64,000 nucleotides of DNA from Sphingobium sp. (GTDB lineage Bacteria; Pseudomonadota; Alphaproteobacteria; Sphingomonadales; Sphingomonadaceae), in contig JAHFPV010000010.1 in NCBI GenBank assembly GCA_023266575.1, positions 1 to 64,000 on the forward strand, given 5' to 3'. The translations under genes and the position numbers were made by a program. Below the pieces are notes generated by a model, which saw nothing but the letters and a program-made list of their open reading frames with translations, was not told the DNA's origin and did no database searches. Of this stretch, positions 43,131 to 53,033 are shown one piece after another (position 1 is the first letter of the stretch; each line of letters opens with the position of its first letter).

Positions 43131-44195
43131 ATGACTGTCAACATGAAGAACTGGCAGGAATTGAAGAAGCCCAACGCGCTGGAAATCAAGCCAACCAGCG
43201 ACGGCAAGCGCAAGGCGACCTTCGTCGCCGAGCCACTAGAGCGCGGCTTCGGCCTGACGCTTGGCAACGCGCTGCGCCGGGTTCTTCTTTCCTCGCTTCA
43301 GGGCGCGGCGGTCACCTCGATCAAGATCGAGAACGTCCTGCATGAATTCTCGTCGCTCGCCGGCGTGCGTGAAGATGTCACCGACATCGTCCTCAACATC
43401 AAGCAGGTCGCGCTGCGGATGGAAGGCGATGGCCCCAAGCGGCTTCAGCTGTCGGCCACCGGCCCGGCCGTGGTCAAGGCTGGCGATATCAGCGTCGTTG
43501 GCGACATCGAAGTGATGAACCCGGACCTGGTGATCTGTCACCTCGACCAGGGCGCAACGCTGAACATGGAACTGACCGCTGACGTCGGCAAGGGTTATGT
43601 GCCCGCCGTCGCCAACCGTCCTGCAGACGCGCCCATCGGCCTCATTCCGATCGACGCGCTCTATTCGCCGGTTCGTCAGGTCGCCTACAAGGTGGACAAC
43701 ACCCGCGTCGGCCAGGAACTGGACTATGACAAGCTGTCGCTGACCGTCGAAACCGACGGCACCGTCACGCCGGAGGACGCGGTCGCTTTTGCCGCGCGCA
43801 TCCTGCAGGACCAGCTGCAACTGTTCGTCCATTTCGAGGACGCACTGCCCACCGCCGCGCCGTCGCAGGGCGGCCATGCGGTCGCATCGGCGTCGGAAGG
43901 CGAAAGCGACACCAACCAGATCAACCGCTACCTTCTCAAGAAGGTGGACGAGCTGGAACTGTCGGTCCGCAGCGCCAACTGCCTCAAGAACGACAACATC
44001 ATCTATATCGGCGATCTGGTCCAAAAGACCGAAGCCGAGATGCTGCGCACCCCCAATTTCGGTCGCAAGTCGCTGAACGAAATCAAGGAAGTGCTTTCGT
44101 CCATGGGCCTGCGTCTGGGCATGGACATTCCGGGCTGGCCGCCTGAGAATATCGAGGAAATGGCCAAGAAGCTCGAACAAGAGCTGCTGGGGTAA
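43131..44195 (+). CDS. rpoA: RNA polymerase subunit alpha
   Basis: 354 residues. The N-terminal dimerisation domain has [20 protein letters not shown] with the conserved GNALRR; the C-terminal domain, after an acidic linker ([10 protein letters not shown]), shows [20 protein letters not shown] and [15 protein letters not shown], which contact DNA and activators. Confidence 0.98.
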   Translation: MTVNMKNWQELKKPNALEIKPTSDGKRKATFVAEPLERGFGLTLGNALRRVLLSSLQGAAVTSIKIENVLHEFSSLAGVREDVTDIVLNIKQVALRMEGDGPKRLQLSATGPAVVKAGDISVVGDIEVMNPDLVICHLDQGATLNMELTADVGKGYVPAVANRPADAPIGLIPIDALYSPVRQVAYKVDNTRVGQELDYDKLSLTVETDGTVTPEDAVAFAARILQDQLQLFVHFEDALPTAAPSQGGHAVASASEGESDTNQINRYLLKKVDELELSVRSANCLKNDNIIYIGDLVQKTEAEMLRTPNFGRKSLNEIKEVLSSMGLRLGMDIPGWPPENIEEMAKKLEQELLG

Positions 44196-44281
44196 GTCGG
44201 AGCGAGCCGCGCAGCGCAGTAGCGCGGCGGTTCGCAACGCGAACGCGAACGACCGGCCAGCGGCGCATAGCGCCGACTGAC

Positions 44282-44304
44282 GTCACGGGATTTACTCCCG
44301 TGAC
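44282..44304 (+). promoter_or_regulatory. Hairpin in the rplQ leader
   Basis: GTCACGGG and CCCGTGAC pair perfectly around ATTTACT within the 205-bp rpoA-rplQ gap. GGCGGTG/CACCGCC just downstream (about 44331-44351) can form a second stem. A structured leader before a ribosomal protein gene suggests feedback control or RNA processing. Confidence 0.4.
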
Positions 44305-44400
44305 GGTTGCCGGGAGACAGAATGGGTATCGGCGGTGGCCCTATCACCGCCTGGTCTGGGCTACCTGAAACGGGCCCTTAACGAACGAAGGATATGAAAT

Positions 44401-44826
44401 ATGCGTCACAGAATGGGTCAACGTCGTCTCCAGCGCGCCACCGGCCACCGCGTCGCCCTGCTGCGCAATCTTGCCGCCTCGCTGATCAAGCATGAGCAGA
44501 TCCTGACCACCACGCCCAAGGCGAAGGAACTGCGTCCCTATGTGGAAAAGCTGATCACGCTGGCGAAGAAGGGTGGCCTGTCCAACCGTCGCCTGGCCGA
44601 CGCCCGCCTGAAGGACGATGCACAGCTGACCAAGCTCTTCGAGGTTCTGGCCGAGCGCTACAAGGATCGTAACGGCGGCTATACCCGCGTGATCAAGGCC
44701 GGCATCCGCGCGTCGGACGCTGCGCCGATCGCGATCATCGAACTGGTTGACCGCGACGTTAGCGCCAAGGGTCAGGACAGCGGCCCGGTGCAGACCGCCG
44801 ACGAGGATGAATACGAAGCCGCCTGA
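44401..44826 (+). CDS. rplQ: 50S ribosomal protein L17
   Basis: 141 residues: [20 protein letters not shown] at the start, [23 protein letters not shown], and [26 protein letters not shown]. The acidic tail after the core ([15 protein letters not shown]) is longer than in E. coli, as in other alphaproteobacteria. Last gene of the cluster, followed by a strong terminator. Confidence 0.98.
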   Translation: MRHRMGQRRLQRATGHRVALLRNLAASLIKHEQILTTTPKAKELRPYVEKLITLAKKGGLSNRRLADARLKDDAQLTKLFEVLAERYKDRNGGYTRVIKAGIRASDAAPIAIIELVDRDVSAKGQDSGPVQTADEDEYEAA

Positions 44827-44866
44827 TTGGTGCGGTCCTCCTGACGGGGACTGGATGCTTTACCGA

Positions 44867-44905
44867 CAGGCCGTGGCTCTTTAGGAGCCACGGCCTGTTC
44901 TGTTT
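44867..44905 (+). terminator. Rho-independent terminator after rplQ
   Basis: Perfect 13-bp arms (44867-44879 and 44885-44897) around TTTAG, followed by TTCTGTTTG. Placed 40 bases after the rplQ stop, it ends the ribosomal protein/RNA polymerase operon. Confidence 0.88.
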
Positions 44906-44927
44906 GATAAAAAGAGACGGAAAGAGG

Positions 44928-47099
44928 ATGCGCGTCACGGCTCGCTTGTTCCTGCTGCCGCTGCTGCTGGCGGCCAGCCCGGTTCTTGCCGGGCCGGAGG
45001 CGGCTGCCATCGACGCGGCTGGACAGGGCTTGCGCTATCCGGCCGCGAAGCGCCTTGATCTGGTCGAGGATCATTTCGGCGTGAAGGTCGCCGATCCCTA
45101 TCGCTGGCTGGAGAACGACCTGCGCGCAGACCCCGCGGTGCGGGACTGGGTCGCCGAAGAAAATGCGCTGACCCGCAGCTATATTGACGGATTGCCGGGC
45201 CGCGCTGCGCTCAAGGCGCGGATGCAGGCGTTGCTCTCGCATGGCCGCTACACTGTCCCGCGCAAGGCGGGCGGTCGCTATTTCTACGGCTATAACAAGG
45301 GCCTCCAGAACCAGACCCCGCTCTATGTGCGGGAAGGGCTGGACGGGCCGCAGCGTTTGCTGATCGACCCTAATGAGTGGGCCAAAGACGGGGCAAGCGC
45401 GCTGGCCGAATGGACCCCGTCCCCGGATGGTCGCACCCTGGCCTTTGCGGTGCAGGAGGCGGGCAGCGACTGGCGGACGCTGCGGCTGCTGGACGTGGAC
45501 ACGGGCAAAGTGCTGGACGACCGCATCGACTGGGTCAAATTTTCGACCCTGGCCTGGGACGGGCGTGGCGAGGGCTTCTTCTATTCCCGCTATCCCGCGC
45601 CGCAGGGAGATACCGCTTTCCGGTCCGCCAATGAGGATCAGCAGCTTTTCTATCATCGTGTCGGCACCGCGCAGGCACAGGATCAGCTGATCTATGCCAC
45701 ACCCGATCGCCCGAAACTCAGTCATACCGCGCAGGTCACCAATGACGGGCGCTGGCTGGTAATCAGCTCGTTCGAGGGGATCGATCCGCGCCGCGAAGTC
45801 CATGTCGCGGCGCTGGACGGCGGGCCAGTAAAGCCACGCCGGCTGGTCAAGGGGCCGGTGCAGGACTGGCGGCTGATCGGCAGTCGGGGATCGACCCTCT
45901 ATTTCATCACAGACGATCGAGCGCCCCGATTGCGTGTGGTGACGCTCGACGCGGCACAACCACGGCGCAAACCACAACCGGTCGTGGCCGAGCGCGCCGA
46001 TGCACTGGCGGGGGGGTCGCTGGTCGGCAACCGGCTGATCCTGGCCTATATGACGCAGGCCGAAACCATTGCCGAACTGGTCGAACTGGACGGGCGCAAG
46101 GTAGGCGACGTGCCCTTGCCCGGCATGGGGACGGCGGCGGGCTTTGGCGGGCGCGATGGCGACCCGGAGACATTTTTCAGCTTTTCGGGCTTCACCACCC
46201 CGTCCAGCATCTACCGTTTCGATACGTCCACTTTGCAAAGCCAGTTGTTCGCGCAGCCCGACCTGCCCTTCAACCCGGACGAATTCGGGGTGGAGCAGAT
46301 CAGCTATGTGTCAAAGGATGGCACTCGTGTGCCGATGACGGTGATCCGCAAGAAGGCGCTGGCCGACCGGGCGATCGCCGCGCCAACCATCCTCTACGGC
46401 TATGGCGGCTTCAACATCAGCCTGACGCCGGGCTATTCAGCGACCCGGCTGGCCTGGCTGGAGCAGGGCGGGGTCTATGCCATCGCCAATCTGCGCGGTG
46501 GCGGCGAGTTCGGCAAGGCATGGCATGACGCCGGACGTGGCCCCAACAAGCAAAATGTGTTCGACGATTTCATTGCCGCGGCTGAATATCTCAAGGCCAA
46601 CGGCTATACCACGCCCGACGGGCTGGCGATCGAGGGCCGCTCCAATGGTGGCCTGCTGGTCGGCGCAGTGGTCAACCAGCGGCCCGACCTGTTCGCCGCT
46701 GCCCTGCCTGCCGTGGGCGTCATGGACATGCTGCGCTTTGATCGTTTCACCGCCGGGCGCTACTGGGTCGATGACTATGGATCGCCTGGCCGGGCGGAGG
46801 ATTTTCCGCTGCTGTACGGCTATTCGCCCTATCACAACATCCTGTCGGGCAAGGATTATCCCGCAATCCTCGTCACCACCGCCGACACCGACGACCGGGT
46901 GGTTCCCGCCCACAGTTTCAAATATGCCGCCGCCTTGCAGGCCGCCGATGTCGGCAGCAGACCCCGGTTGCTGCGAGTGGAAAGCCGGGCGGGCCATGGC
47001 GCGGGAAAACCGATCGACAAGCTGATCGACGAATATGCCGACAGCTATGCCTTTCTGGCGTCATTCACGGGTTTGCAGATCAAGGCCGATCCGCGATAA
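44928..47099 (+). CDS. Prolyl oligopeptidase family serine peptidase, exported
   Basis: 723 residues with a signal peptide (LLPLLLAASPVLAGPE). An N-terminal beta-propeller region starts after VADPYRWLENDLRADPAVRDWV, the family's opening motif. The C-terminal alpha/beta-hydrolase has ANLRGGGEFGKAWHDAG, the nucleophile serine in EGRSNGGLLVGAVV, the aspartate in TADTDDRVVPAHS and the histidine in RAGHGAGKP. It cleaves short proline-containing peptides, here in the periplasm. The ATG at 44928 is preferred over an upstream TTG that falls in the terminator tail. Confidence 0.94.
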   Translation: MRVTARLFLLPLLLAASPVLAGPEAAAIDAAGQGLRYPAAKRLDLVEDHFGVKVADPYRWLENDLRADPAVRDWVAEENALTRSYIDGLPGRAALKARMQALLSHGRYTVPRKAGGRYFYGYNKGLQNQTPLYVREGLDGPQRLLIDPNEWAKDGASALAEWTPSPDGRTLAFAVQEAGSDWRTLRLLDVDTGKVLDDRIDWVKFSTLAWDGRGEGFFYSRYPAPQGDTAFRSANEDQQLFYHRVGTAQAQDQLIYATPDRPKLSHTAQVTNDGRWLVISSFEGIDPRREVHVAALDGGPVKPRRLVKGPVQDWRLIGSRGSTLYFITDDRAPRLRVVTLDAAQPRRKPQPVVAERADALAGGSLVGNRLILAYMTQAETIAELVELDGRKVGDVPLPGMGTAAGFGGRDGDPETFFSFSGFTTPSSIYRFDTSTLQSQLFAQPDLPFNPDEFGVEQISYVSKDGTRVPMTVIRKKALADRAIAAPTILYGYGGFNISLTPGYSATRLAWLEQGGVYAIANLRGGGEFGKAWHDAGRGPNKQNVFDDFIAAAEYLKANGYTTPDGLAIEGRSNGGLLVGAVVNQRPDLFAAALPAVGVMDMLRFDRFTAGRYWVDDYGSPGRAEDFPLLYGYSPYHNILSGKDYPAILVTTADTDDRVVPAHSFKYAAALQAADVGSRPRLLRVESRAGHGAGKPIDKLIDEYADSYAFLASFTGLQIKADPR

Positions 47100-47160
47100 T
47101 CGTTCAGCCGCGCGACAGCCGGACGCGGATAGAGACCGTTTGACCGCAGGAGATAGACGC

Positions 47161-47748
47161 ATGGGCAAGACGCGCTGGATGACAGGATCGCTGGTGGGGA
47201 TGGCGCTGCTGGTGGGCAGCATCGCCCCGGCGCAGGCGCGCCCTCGCTATGATCGTGGCCATGATCGGGGCTGGGGCCATCACCATCGTGATCGCGGCAA
47301 TGGTTTCGGCTTTGGTGATGCCGTCGGGGTCGCGGCGCTGATTGGTGCCGTTGCTATCGTCACCTCCTCCATGTCGAAGGACAAGAAGGCCGCGCGCAAC
47401 AGCGACGATGCCGTACCGCCGCCGGCGAACGGCACTGACTATGGCGCGGATGTCAGGCGCGACGATGATTTTTCCGATGTTGCCGCGGCTAAGGGCGATC
47501 AGGACCAGATGGCCGATGCCTGCGCCGTTGCCGCGCGTGATGAGGCGCAGGGCGCAAATGGTGGTTATGCCGAAGTGCGGCGCATGGACGAACCGCGCGC
47601 TGCGCAGGACGGCTATAATATCGACGGCGAGGTCGAATCCCGCGCCAGTTATCGCGCCCCGACCGGCACCACCCGCCGCTTCACCTGCACGATCAAGGAT
47701 GGCCGCGTGGCGGAGGTCTATCTGAGCCGCGATGTCGTGATGCGATAG
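47161..47748 (+). CDS. Exported protein of unknown function
   Basis: 195 residues with a signal peptide ending near PAQARP. A short histidine/arginine/aspartate-rich stretch follows (RYDRGHDRGWGHHHRDRG), then a hydrophobic segment (VGVAALIGAVAIVTSS) and a soluble C-terminal domain with ADACAVAARDEAQ and RRFTCTIKDGRVAEVYL. The His-rich stretch could bind metal. No named family recognised. Confidence 0.7.
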   Translation: MGKTRWMTGSLVGMALLVGSIAPAQARPRYDRGHDRGWGHHHRDRGNGFGFGDAVGVAALIGAVAIVTSSMSKDKKAARNSDDAVPPPANGTDYGADVRRDDDFSDVAAAKGDQDQMADACAVAARDEAQGANGGYAEVRRMDEPRAAQDGYNIDGEVESRASYRAPTGTTRRFTCTIKDGRVAEVYLSRDVVMR

Positions 47749-47757
47749 GCCGCAGCG

Positions 47758-48411
47758 ATGCATCGCCATCCTCCGTCGCGCCATGTCCTGGCCTTTGGCC
47801 TGGCGGCGCTGGCGGGGATGGTCGATGCCCTGGGGTTGCTCAAGCTGGGCGGGTTGTTCGTGTCCTTCATGAGCGGCAATTCGACCCGGATGGCAGTCGG
47901 CATTGCGACCGAGCCGACGCTGGCATGGGCGGCAATCGGGCTGATCGGCGCATTTGTCGGCGGAGTATTTGCCGGCGCGTTGCTGGCGAGGGCCGCCGGG
48001 CGATGGCGTAAGCAGGCCGTGCTGGGACTTGTGCTGGTGCTGTTGACCATGGCGGCATCGCTGGCCGGAACGGCTGGCGACGGCCTGACCCTGCTGATGG
48101 CGGCGGCGATGGGCGCGGTGAACAATGTGTTCCAGCGCGATGGCGAGGTGAGCATCGGCGTCACCTATATGACCGGTGCGCTGGTGAAGCTGGGGCAGGC
48201 GCTGGCCGGCGCCGTGACCGGTGGCCCGGCTTTTGGCTGGCTACCCCATTTATTGCTCTGGCTGGGCCTTGTCGCGGGGGCCGTGGCGGGCGCTTTGCTG
48301 TTTGGGCGCATGGACCTGGGCGCATTATGGGTCGCTTGCGGCTGGTGCGTGCTGTTGCTGGCGTGGAGCCTCTGGCTGGGGCCGCTGCCCCGCGCCGATC
48401 GCTTGGCATGA
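47758..48411 (+). CDS. YoaK (DUF1275) family membrane protein
   Basis: 217 residues, about six helices. The family's N-terminal GMVDALGLLKLGGLFVSFMSGNSTRM and the central GAVNNVFQRDGEVSIGVTYMTGALVKLGQAL are clear. DUF1275 members have no proven role; some are suspected transporters. Starts nine bases after the preceding gene's stop. Confidence 0.88.
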   Translation: MHRHPPSRHVLAFGLAALAGMVDALGLLKLGGLFVSFMSGNSTRMAVGIATEPTLAWAAIGLIGAFVGGVFAGALLARAAGRWRKQAVLGLVLVLLTMAASLAGTAGDGLTLLMAAAMGAVNNVFQRDGEVSIGVTYMTGALVKLGQALAGAVTGGPAFGWLPHLLLWLGLVAGAVAGALLFGRMDLGALWVACGWCVLLLAWSLWLGPLPRADRLA

Positions 48412-48438
48412 GCGCTTAACCGCTCTAGGCGGTGTCCC

Positions 48439-49671
48439 ATGCCCGCCACCCTTCTCCCTCGCCGCAATGCGGCCATTGCCTTCATCCTGGTGACGGCGCT
48501 GCTCGACGTCATGTCGATGGGGATCATCATCCCGGTGCTGCCGCAACTCATCGAATCGCTGTCCGGCTCCAGCAGCGCGGCGGGCCTGTGGAACGGCGTG
48601 TTCGTGGCGCTGTGGGCGGGGATGCAGTTCATCTGTTCGCCGATCATCGGGTCACTCTCCGACCGGTTCGGGCGGCGGCCCGTCATCCTCGTGTCGGTAT
48701 GTGGCCTCGCGCTCGACTATGTGCTGATGGCGGTCGCACCCAACTTATGGTGGCTGGCGCTGGGGCGGATATTGGCCGGTGTCACCTCATCCAGTTTCAC
48801 CTCTGTCTTTGCCTATATGGCCGACATCACCCAGCCGGAAGATCGTGCGCGCGGTTATGGCCTGATCGGCGCAGCGTTCAGCGGCGGCTTTGTCGCCGGG
48901 CCGCTGCTCGGCGGCATATTGGGCGAGATTTCGTTGCGCGCGCCCTTCTGGGCGGCGGCGGCACTGTCGGGACTGGCATTCCTCTACGGTGTGATCGTCC
49001 TGCCCGAATCGTTGCCGCGCGAAAAGCGGATGGCTTTCTCATGGGCGCGCGCCAATCCGTTCGGTGCGCTCACCCTGCTACGCTCCCACCCGGAGCTGTC
49101 GAGCCTGGCAATCGTCAATTTCCTGCTCCATTTCGCCCATCATCTCTTCTCCGCCGTGTTCGTCCTCTATGCCGGGGATCGTTATGGATGGGGGGCGTGG
49201 CAGGTCGGCAGCCTGCTCGCCATGGTCGGGTTGCTCGACATGGGCGTGCAAGGCTTGCTGGTCGGCCCCGTCGTGAAAAGGCTGGGCGATCGGGCGACTA
49301 TGGTGACGGGGCTGGCCTTCGGCGCGCTCGGCATCGCCTGCATGGGGCTGGCGCCGACCGGCTGGCTGTTCGTCGCCGCGATGCTGCCCAATGCGCTGTG
49401 GGGGATGGCGATGCCGACGATCCAGTCGCTGATGACGCGGCGCGTGTCCGAATCCGAACAGGGCCAGTTGCAGGGCGCGAACAACAGCGTCGGCAGCATT
49501 GCGGGCATTGTATCGCCGCTCTTCTTCGGTGGCGTCTATGCGCTGTCGGTCGGCGGCAATCCGACCCTGCCCTACATCGGCAGCGCCTTCCTGATCGCGG
49601 CGGCCGTGCTGGGCGGGGCAGCGCTGCTGGGATGGGCAGCAGGCCGCAGGCTGGACGAGGACGCAGCATAG
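48439..49671 (+). CDS. MFS efflux transporter (TetA/TCR-like)
   Basis: 410 residues, twelve predicted helices. Motif [17 protein letters not shown] between TM2 and TM3, [24 protein letters not shown], and motif C in [23 protein letters not shown] mark the drug/H+ antiporter (TetA) group. Substrate unknown. 27 bases after the yoaK-like gene. The other open frame from 48432 belongs to the upstream shadow of guaA. Confidence 0.9.
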   Translation: MPATLLPRRNAAIAFILVTALLDVMSMGIIIPVLPQLIESLSGSSSAAGLWNGVFVALWAGMQFICSPIIGSLSDRFGRRPVILVSVCGLALDYVLMAVAPNLWWLALGRILAGVTSSSFTSVFAYMADITQPEDRARGYGLIGAAFSGGFVAGPLLGGILGEISLRAPFWAAAALSGLAFLYGVIVLPESLPREKRMAFSWARANPFGALTLLRSHPELSSLAIVNFLLHFAHHLFSAVFVLYAGDRYGWGAWQVGSLLAMVGLLDMGVQGLLVGPVVKRLGDRATMVTGLAFGALGIACMGLAPTGWLFVAAMLPNALWGMAMPTIQSLMTRRVSESEQGQLQGANNSVGSIAGIVSPLFFGGVYALSVGGNPTLPYIGSAFLIAAAVLGGAALLGWAAGRRLDEDAA

Positions 49672-49751
49672 GTCGCGAAAACTGGACATATCGGGGCCGG
49701 GCGACTAACCGGGCGCGAATCCCTTCCACCGCTCGACATAAAGGCGATTCG

Positions 49752-51311
49752 ATGACGCTGCCCCTTCAGGATTCCATCCTTATCGTGGACTTCGGCAGCC
49801 AGGTGACCCAGCTCATCGCCCGGCGCGTGCGTGAAGCGGGAGTCTATTCCGAGATCGCGCCATTTAACAACGCGGAGCAAGCCTTTGCCCGGATGCAGCC
49901 CAAGGGCGTGATCCTGTCGGGCGGGCCGTCCTCGGTCATGTGGGACGATTCCCCTCGTGCGCCGCAAGCCATTTTCGATGCGGGCGTGCCGGTGCTGGGC
50001 ATCTGCTACGGCCAGCAGACCATGATGCAGCAGCTGGGCGGCAATGTTGAAGGCGGCGAGAGCGGTGAGTTCGGCCGCGCCTTCATTGAGGTGAAGAAGC
50101 CCTGCGCACTGTTCGACGGCCTGTGGGCGCCGGGCGAAAAGCATCAGGTGTGGATGAGCCATGGCGACAAGGTGACGCAGCTGGCCGACGGGTTCGAGGT
50201 CGTCGCGACCAGCGAGGGCGCACCCTTCGCCGTCACTGCCAACGAAACCAGGCGCTTCTACGCGACCCAGTTCCACCCCGAAGTCGTCCATACGCCCGAT
50301 GGCGGCAAGCTGCTCGCCAATTTCGTCCGCCATGTCTGCGGCCTCGCGGGCGACTGGACCATGGCGGAATTTCGGGCGACCAAGATCGCCGAAATTCGCG
50401 CGCAGGTGGGCGAAGGCCGGGTGATTTGCGGCCTGTCGGGTGGCGTTGACAGCGCGGTCGCGGCCGTGCTGATCCACGAAGCGATCGGCGATCAGCTGAC
50501 CTGCGTGTTCGTCGACCATGGCCTGATGCGGCTGGGTGAGGCGGAGCAGGTCGTCACCCTGTTCCGCGAACATTATGGCATCAAGCTGGTCCATGTGAAT
50601 GCGGAGGATCGCTTCCTGGGCGGCCTTGCTGGCCTCACCGACCCGGAAAAGAAGCGCAAGTTCATCGGCGGCGAGTTTATCGCCGTGTTCGAGGAGGAGG
50701 CCGCAAAGATTGGCGGCGCCGATTTCCTGGCGCAGGGGACGCTCTATCCCGATGTGATCGAGAGCGTCAGCTTCACCGGCGGACCCAGCGTGACGATCAA
50801 ATCGCACCATAATGTCGGCGGCCTGCCCGAACGCATGAATATGAAGCTGGTCGAACCGTTGCGCGAACTGTTCAAGGACGAAGTGCGCGTGCTTGGCCGC
50901 GAACTGGGCCTGCCGGAGATTTTCGTAGGTCGTCATCCCTTCCCAGGGCCGGGCCTTGCCATCCGCATCCCCGGCGAAGTGACCAAGGAGCGATGCGACA
51001 TATTGCGCAAGGCCGATGCGGTCTATCTGGAAGAAATCCGCAATGCGGGCCTTTATGACGCGATCTGGCAGGCCTTTGCCGTGCTGCTCCCCGTCCGCAC
51101 CGTGGGCGTCATGGGCGACCTGCGCACCTATGACAGCGTTTGCGCCCTGCGCGCCGTCACCTCGACCGATGGCATGACCGCGGACATCTACCCGTTTGAT
51201 GCCGCTTTCCTGAGCCGGGTCGCGACCCGGATCATTAACGAGGTCAAGGGCATCAACCGCGTGGTCTATGACTATACGTCCAAGCCGCCGGGCACGATCG
51301 AATGGGAATGA
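49752..51311 (+). CDS. guaA: GMP synthase (glutamine-hydrolysing)
   Basis: 519 residues. Class I amidotransferase domain with [21 protein letters not shown]-type loop seen here as [17 protein letters not shown] (catalytic cysteine) and QFHPEVVHT. The ATP pyrophosphatase P-loop is [18 protein letters not shown], and the C-terminal dimerisation domain starts after [17 protein letters not shown] and ends KPPGTIEWE. It converts XMP to GMP. The ATG at 49752 gives the standard length; a further 440-codon open frame upstream is the antiphase shadow of the MFS gene. Confidence 0.98.
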   Translation: MTLPLQDSILIVDFGSQVTQLIARRVREAGVYSEIAPFNNAEQAFARMQPKGVILSGGPSSVMWDDSPRAPQAIFDAGVPVLGICYGQQTMMQQLGGNVEGGESGEFGRAFIEVKKPCALFDGLWAPGEKHQVWMSHGDKVTQLADGFEVVATSEGAPFAVTANETRRFYATQFHPEVVHTPDGGKLLANFVRHVCGLAGDWTMAEFRATKIAEIRAQVGEGRVICGLSGGVDSAVAAVLIHEAIGDQLTCVFVDHGLMRLGEAEQVVTLFREHYGIKLVHVNAEDRFLGGLAGLTDPEKKRKFIGGEFIAVFEEEAAKIGGADFLAQGTLYPDVIESVSFTGGPSVTIKSHHNVGGLPERMNMKLVEPLRELFKDEVRVLGRELGLPEIFVGRHPFPGPGLAIRIPGEVTKERCDILRKADAVYLEEIRNAGLYDAIWQAFAVLLPVRTVGVMGDLRTYDSVCALRAVTSTDGMTADIYPFDAAFLSRVATRIINEVKGINRVVYDYTSKPPGTIEWE

Positions 51312-51378
51312 ACCGGATGAAGTGACTGTCCGGGGGACGGTCACCCGATTTACTCGGCGGCGGAAGGCGCCTCGACCA

Positions 51379-51747
51379 TCAGCCCTTTATCGTTATCTCG
51401 ATTTTTTCAACGGGAACCTGAAAGGCGACTGCCAGACCAGCTTTGGCTTGCTCAATGGTAAGCGGCTTTATGAAATCTGTACCGAAACTTGATCGAGTTT
51501 TGAAAGTCCTGTTAAAAGTTACTTTTTGTCGCTTCATATCGACGTCAGCGGTTTCCCACCCGGCTGATTGCCAGCCTTGATTCTGCGCATCTTTCCCATC
51601 GTATCGATTCGCCCACCATGGCCGATAGTCATATGCGCTTTGGGGCAATCCTCCTTCTACCACTGCGCTCACTTTCTCAAACGAAAGCGTTATGGATTCG
51701 TCGTCCTGTTCAGTAAGATAACGAGCCAAACCATCATACTTTGACAT
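51379..51747 (-). CDS. Small WWAN-domain protein, AT-rich islet
   Basis: 122 residues. LTEQDDESITLSFEKVSAVV, GLPQSAYDYRPWWANRYDG, and AGWETADVDMKRQKVTFNRT match a small uncharacterised domain (the DUF7662-like SFxxIE...LPxSA...WWAN...AGW.V..VD pattern) seen alone and near mobile or defence genes. Its codons and its upstream region (51748-51805) are clearly more AT-rich than all neighbours, which suggests recent transfer. Divergent from the aminotransferase. Confidence 0.65.
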   Translation of the reverse strand: MSKYDGLARYLTEQDDESITLSFEKVSAVVEGGLPQSAYDYRPWWANRYDGKDAQNQGWQSAGWETADVDMKRQKVTFNRTFKTRSSFGTDFIKPLTIEQAKAGLAVAFQVPVEKIEITIKG

Positions 51748-51810
51748 AGTACATCTCCATTAATATGTAGTATATGTATTATAACTTATATATAAAGTCA
51801 AGGATATTAT

Positions 51811-53004
51811 GTGAACTCTGACTTGCTTGGCCACCCCGTCTATCGGGACATGCCGACCACCATTTTTGAACATATGTCGGCGCTGGCCCGTGAGACGGGT
51901 GCGATCAATCTGGGCCAGGGTTTCCCCGATGCGCCGGGACCAGCGGACATTTTGAACGTAGCGGCCGACGCGCTGCTCAGCCGATCCAACCAATATCCGC
52001 CGATGGCCGGCCTGCCGGAATTGCGCACTGCGGTGGCGAGCCATTATGCCGCGCATCAGGGGCTGGCGTTGACCGCGCAGGAGGTCATCGTGACATCCGG
52101 CGCGACCGAGGCGATTGCCGCGACCCTGCTGGCGCTGGTGCAGCCGGGCGACGAGGTGCTGCTGCTGGCCCCGCTCTACGACGCCTATCTGCCGCTGATC
52201 GAGCGGGCAGGCGGCGTGGCGAAGGTCGTGCGGCTGACCCCGCCGGAATGGCGGATTACGCCAGCAGCGCTGGAGGCGGCGGCGTCGCCACGCACCCGCT
52301 TCCTGCTGATGAACAACCCGGTCAATCCCACTGGCATCGTCCTGCGTGAGGGCGAACTGGCGCTGTTGGCGCGTTTCTGCGTCGATCGCGACCTGATCGC
52401 CATTTGTGACGAGGTTTGGGAGCATCTGACCTATGACGGGGTGCGCCATCATCCGCTGATGGCGCAACCGGGGATGCGTGAGCGGACGGTGAAGATCGGG
52501 TCGGCGGGCAAGATTTTCTCGCTCACCGGCTGGAAGGTCGGCTGGATGTGCGCCGCCCCGCCGATCGGGACTTTGCTGGCGCGGGCGCACCAGTTTCTGA
52601 CCTTCACAACCCCGCCCAACCTGCAATGGGCGGTAGCCAAGGGGCTGGCCAAGCCGGTAGATTGGTTCGACGCGATGCGCGCGGACTATCAGGCGTCGCG
52701 CGACCGGCTGGTAGCGGGATTGACCGATGCAGGATTCGTCCTGCTGCCCAGCCAGGCGACATGGTTTGTCTGCGTCGATCTGCCTGCCAGCGGCATCGCC
52801 ATGGATGACGTCGCCTTTTGTGAGCGCATCATTCATGAGGCCGGGGTGGCGGTGATCCCGATTTCCGCTTTCTATCCCGACGAACCCGTCACCCATCTGG
52901 TCCGGTTGTGCTTTTCCAAGGCGGACGAAGTGCTGGATGAAGCGGTAGCGCGGCTGGCCGCGTTTCGCCAACGGGCGGTTGCGGCGTCCGGCGAAGGGCG
53001 CTAA
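51811..53004 (+). CDS. Class I/II PLP aminotransferase (MetC/KAT-like), GTG start
   Basis: 397 residues of the aspartate aminotransferase fold I: INLGQGFPDAPGP near the N-terminus, NQYPPMAGLPELRTAVASHY, SGATEAIAATLLALVQPGDEVLL, MNNPVNPTGIVL, and the PLP lysine in GSAGKIFSLTGWKVGW. It is close to the methionine/kynurenine aminotransferase subgroup (YbdL-like). GTG at 51811 is preceded by AAGGA at six bases; the upstream AT-rich stretch belongs to the islet. Keto-acid specificity is not certain. Confidence 0.88.
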   Translation: MNSDLLGHPVYRDMPTTIFEHMSALARETGAINLGQGFPDAPGPADILNVAADALLSRSNQYPPMAGLPELRTAVASHYAAHQGLALTAQEVIVTSGATEAIAATLLALVQPGDEVLLLAPLYDAYLPLIERAGGVAKVVRLTPPEWRITPAALEAAASPRTRFLLMNNPVNPTGIVLREGELALLARFCVDRDLIAICDEVWEHLTYDGVRHHPLMAQPGMRERTVKIGSAGKIFSLTGWKVGWMCAAPPIGTLLARAHQFLTFTTPPNLQWAVAKGLAKPVDWFDAMRADYQASRDRLVAGLTDAGFVLLPSQATWFVCVDLPASGIAMDDVAFCERIIHEAGVAVIPISAFYPDEPVTHLVRLCFSKADEVLDEAVARLAAFRQRAVAASGEGR

Positions 53005-53033
53005 GTTCCCTGTTCGTTCCAGAAGGGGTGTTC

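Noticed and set aside
48432-49751. Open frame that would extend guaA upstream by 440 codons
   Set aside because: It lies out of phase inside the MFS transporter gene; GuaA has its normal length from 49752.
51322-51344. Imperfect hairpin after guaA as terminator
   Set aside because: The stem contains a G-T pair, has a short loop and no T-run; too weak to call.
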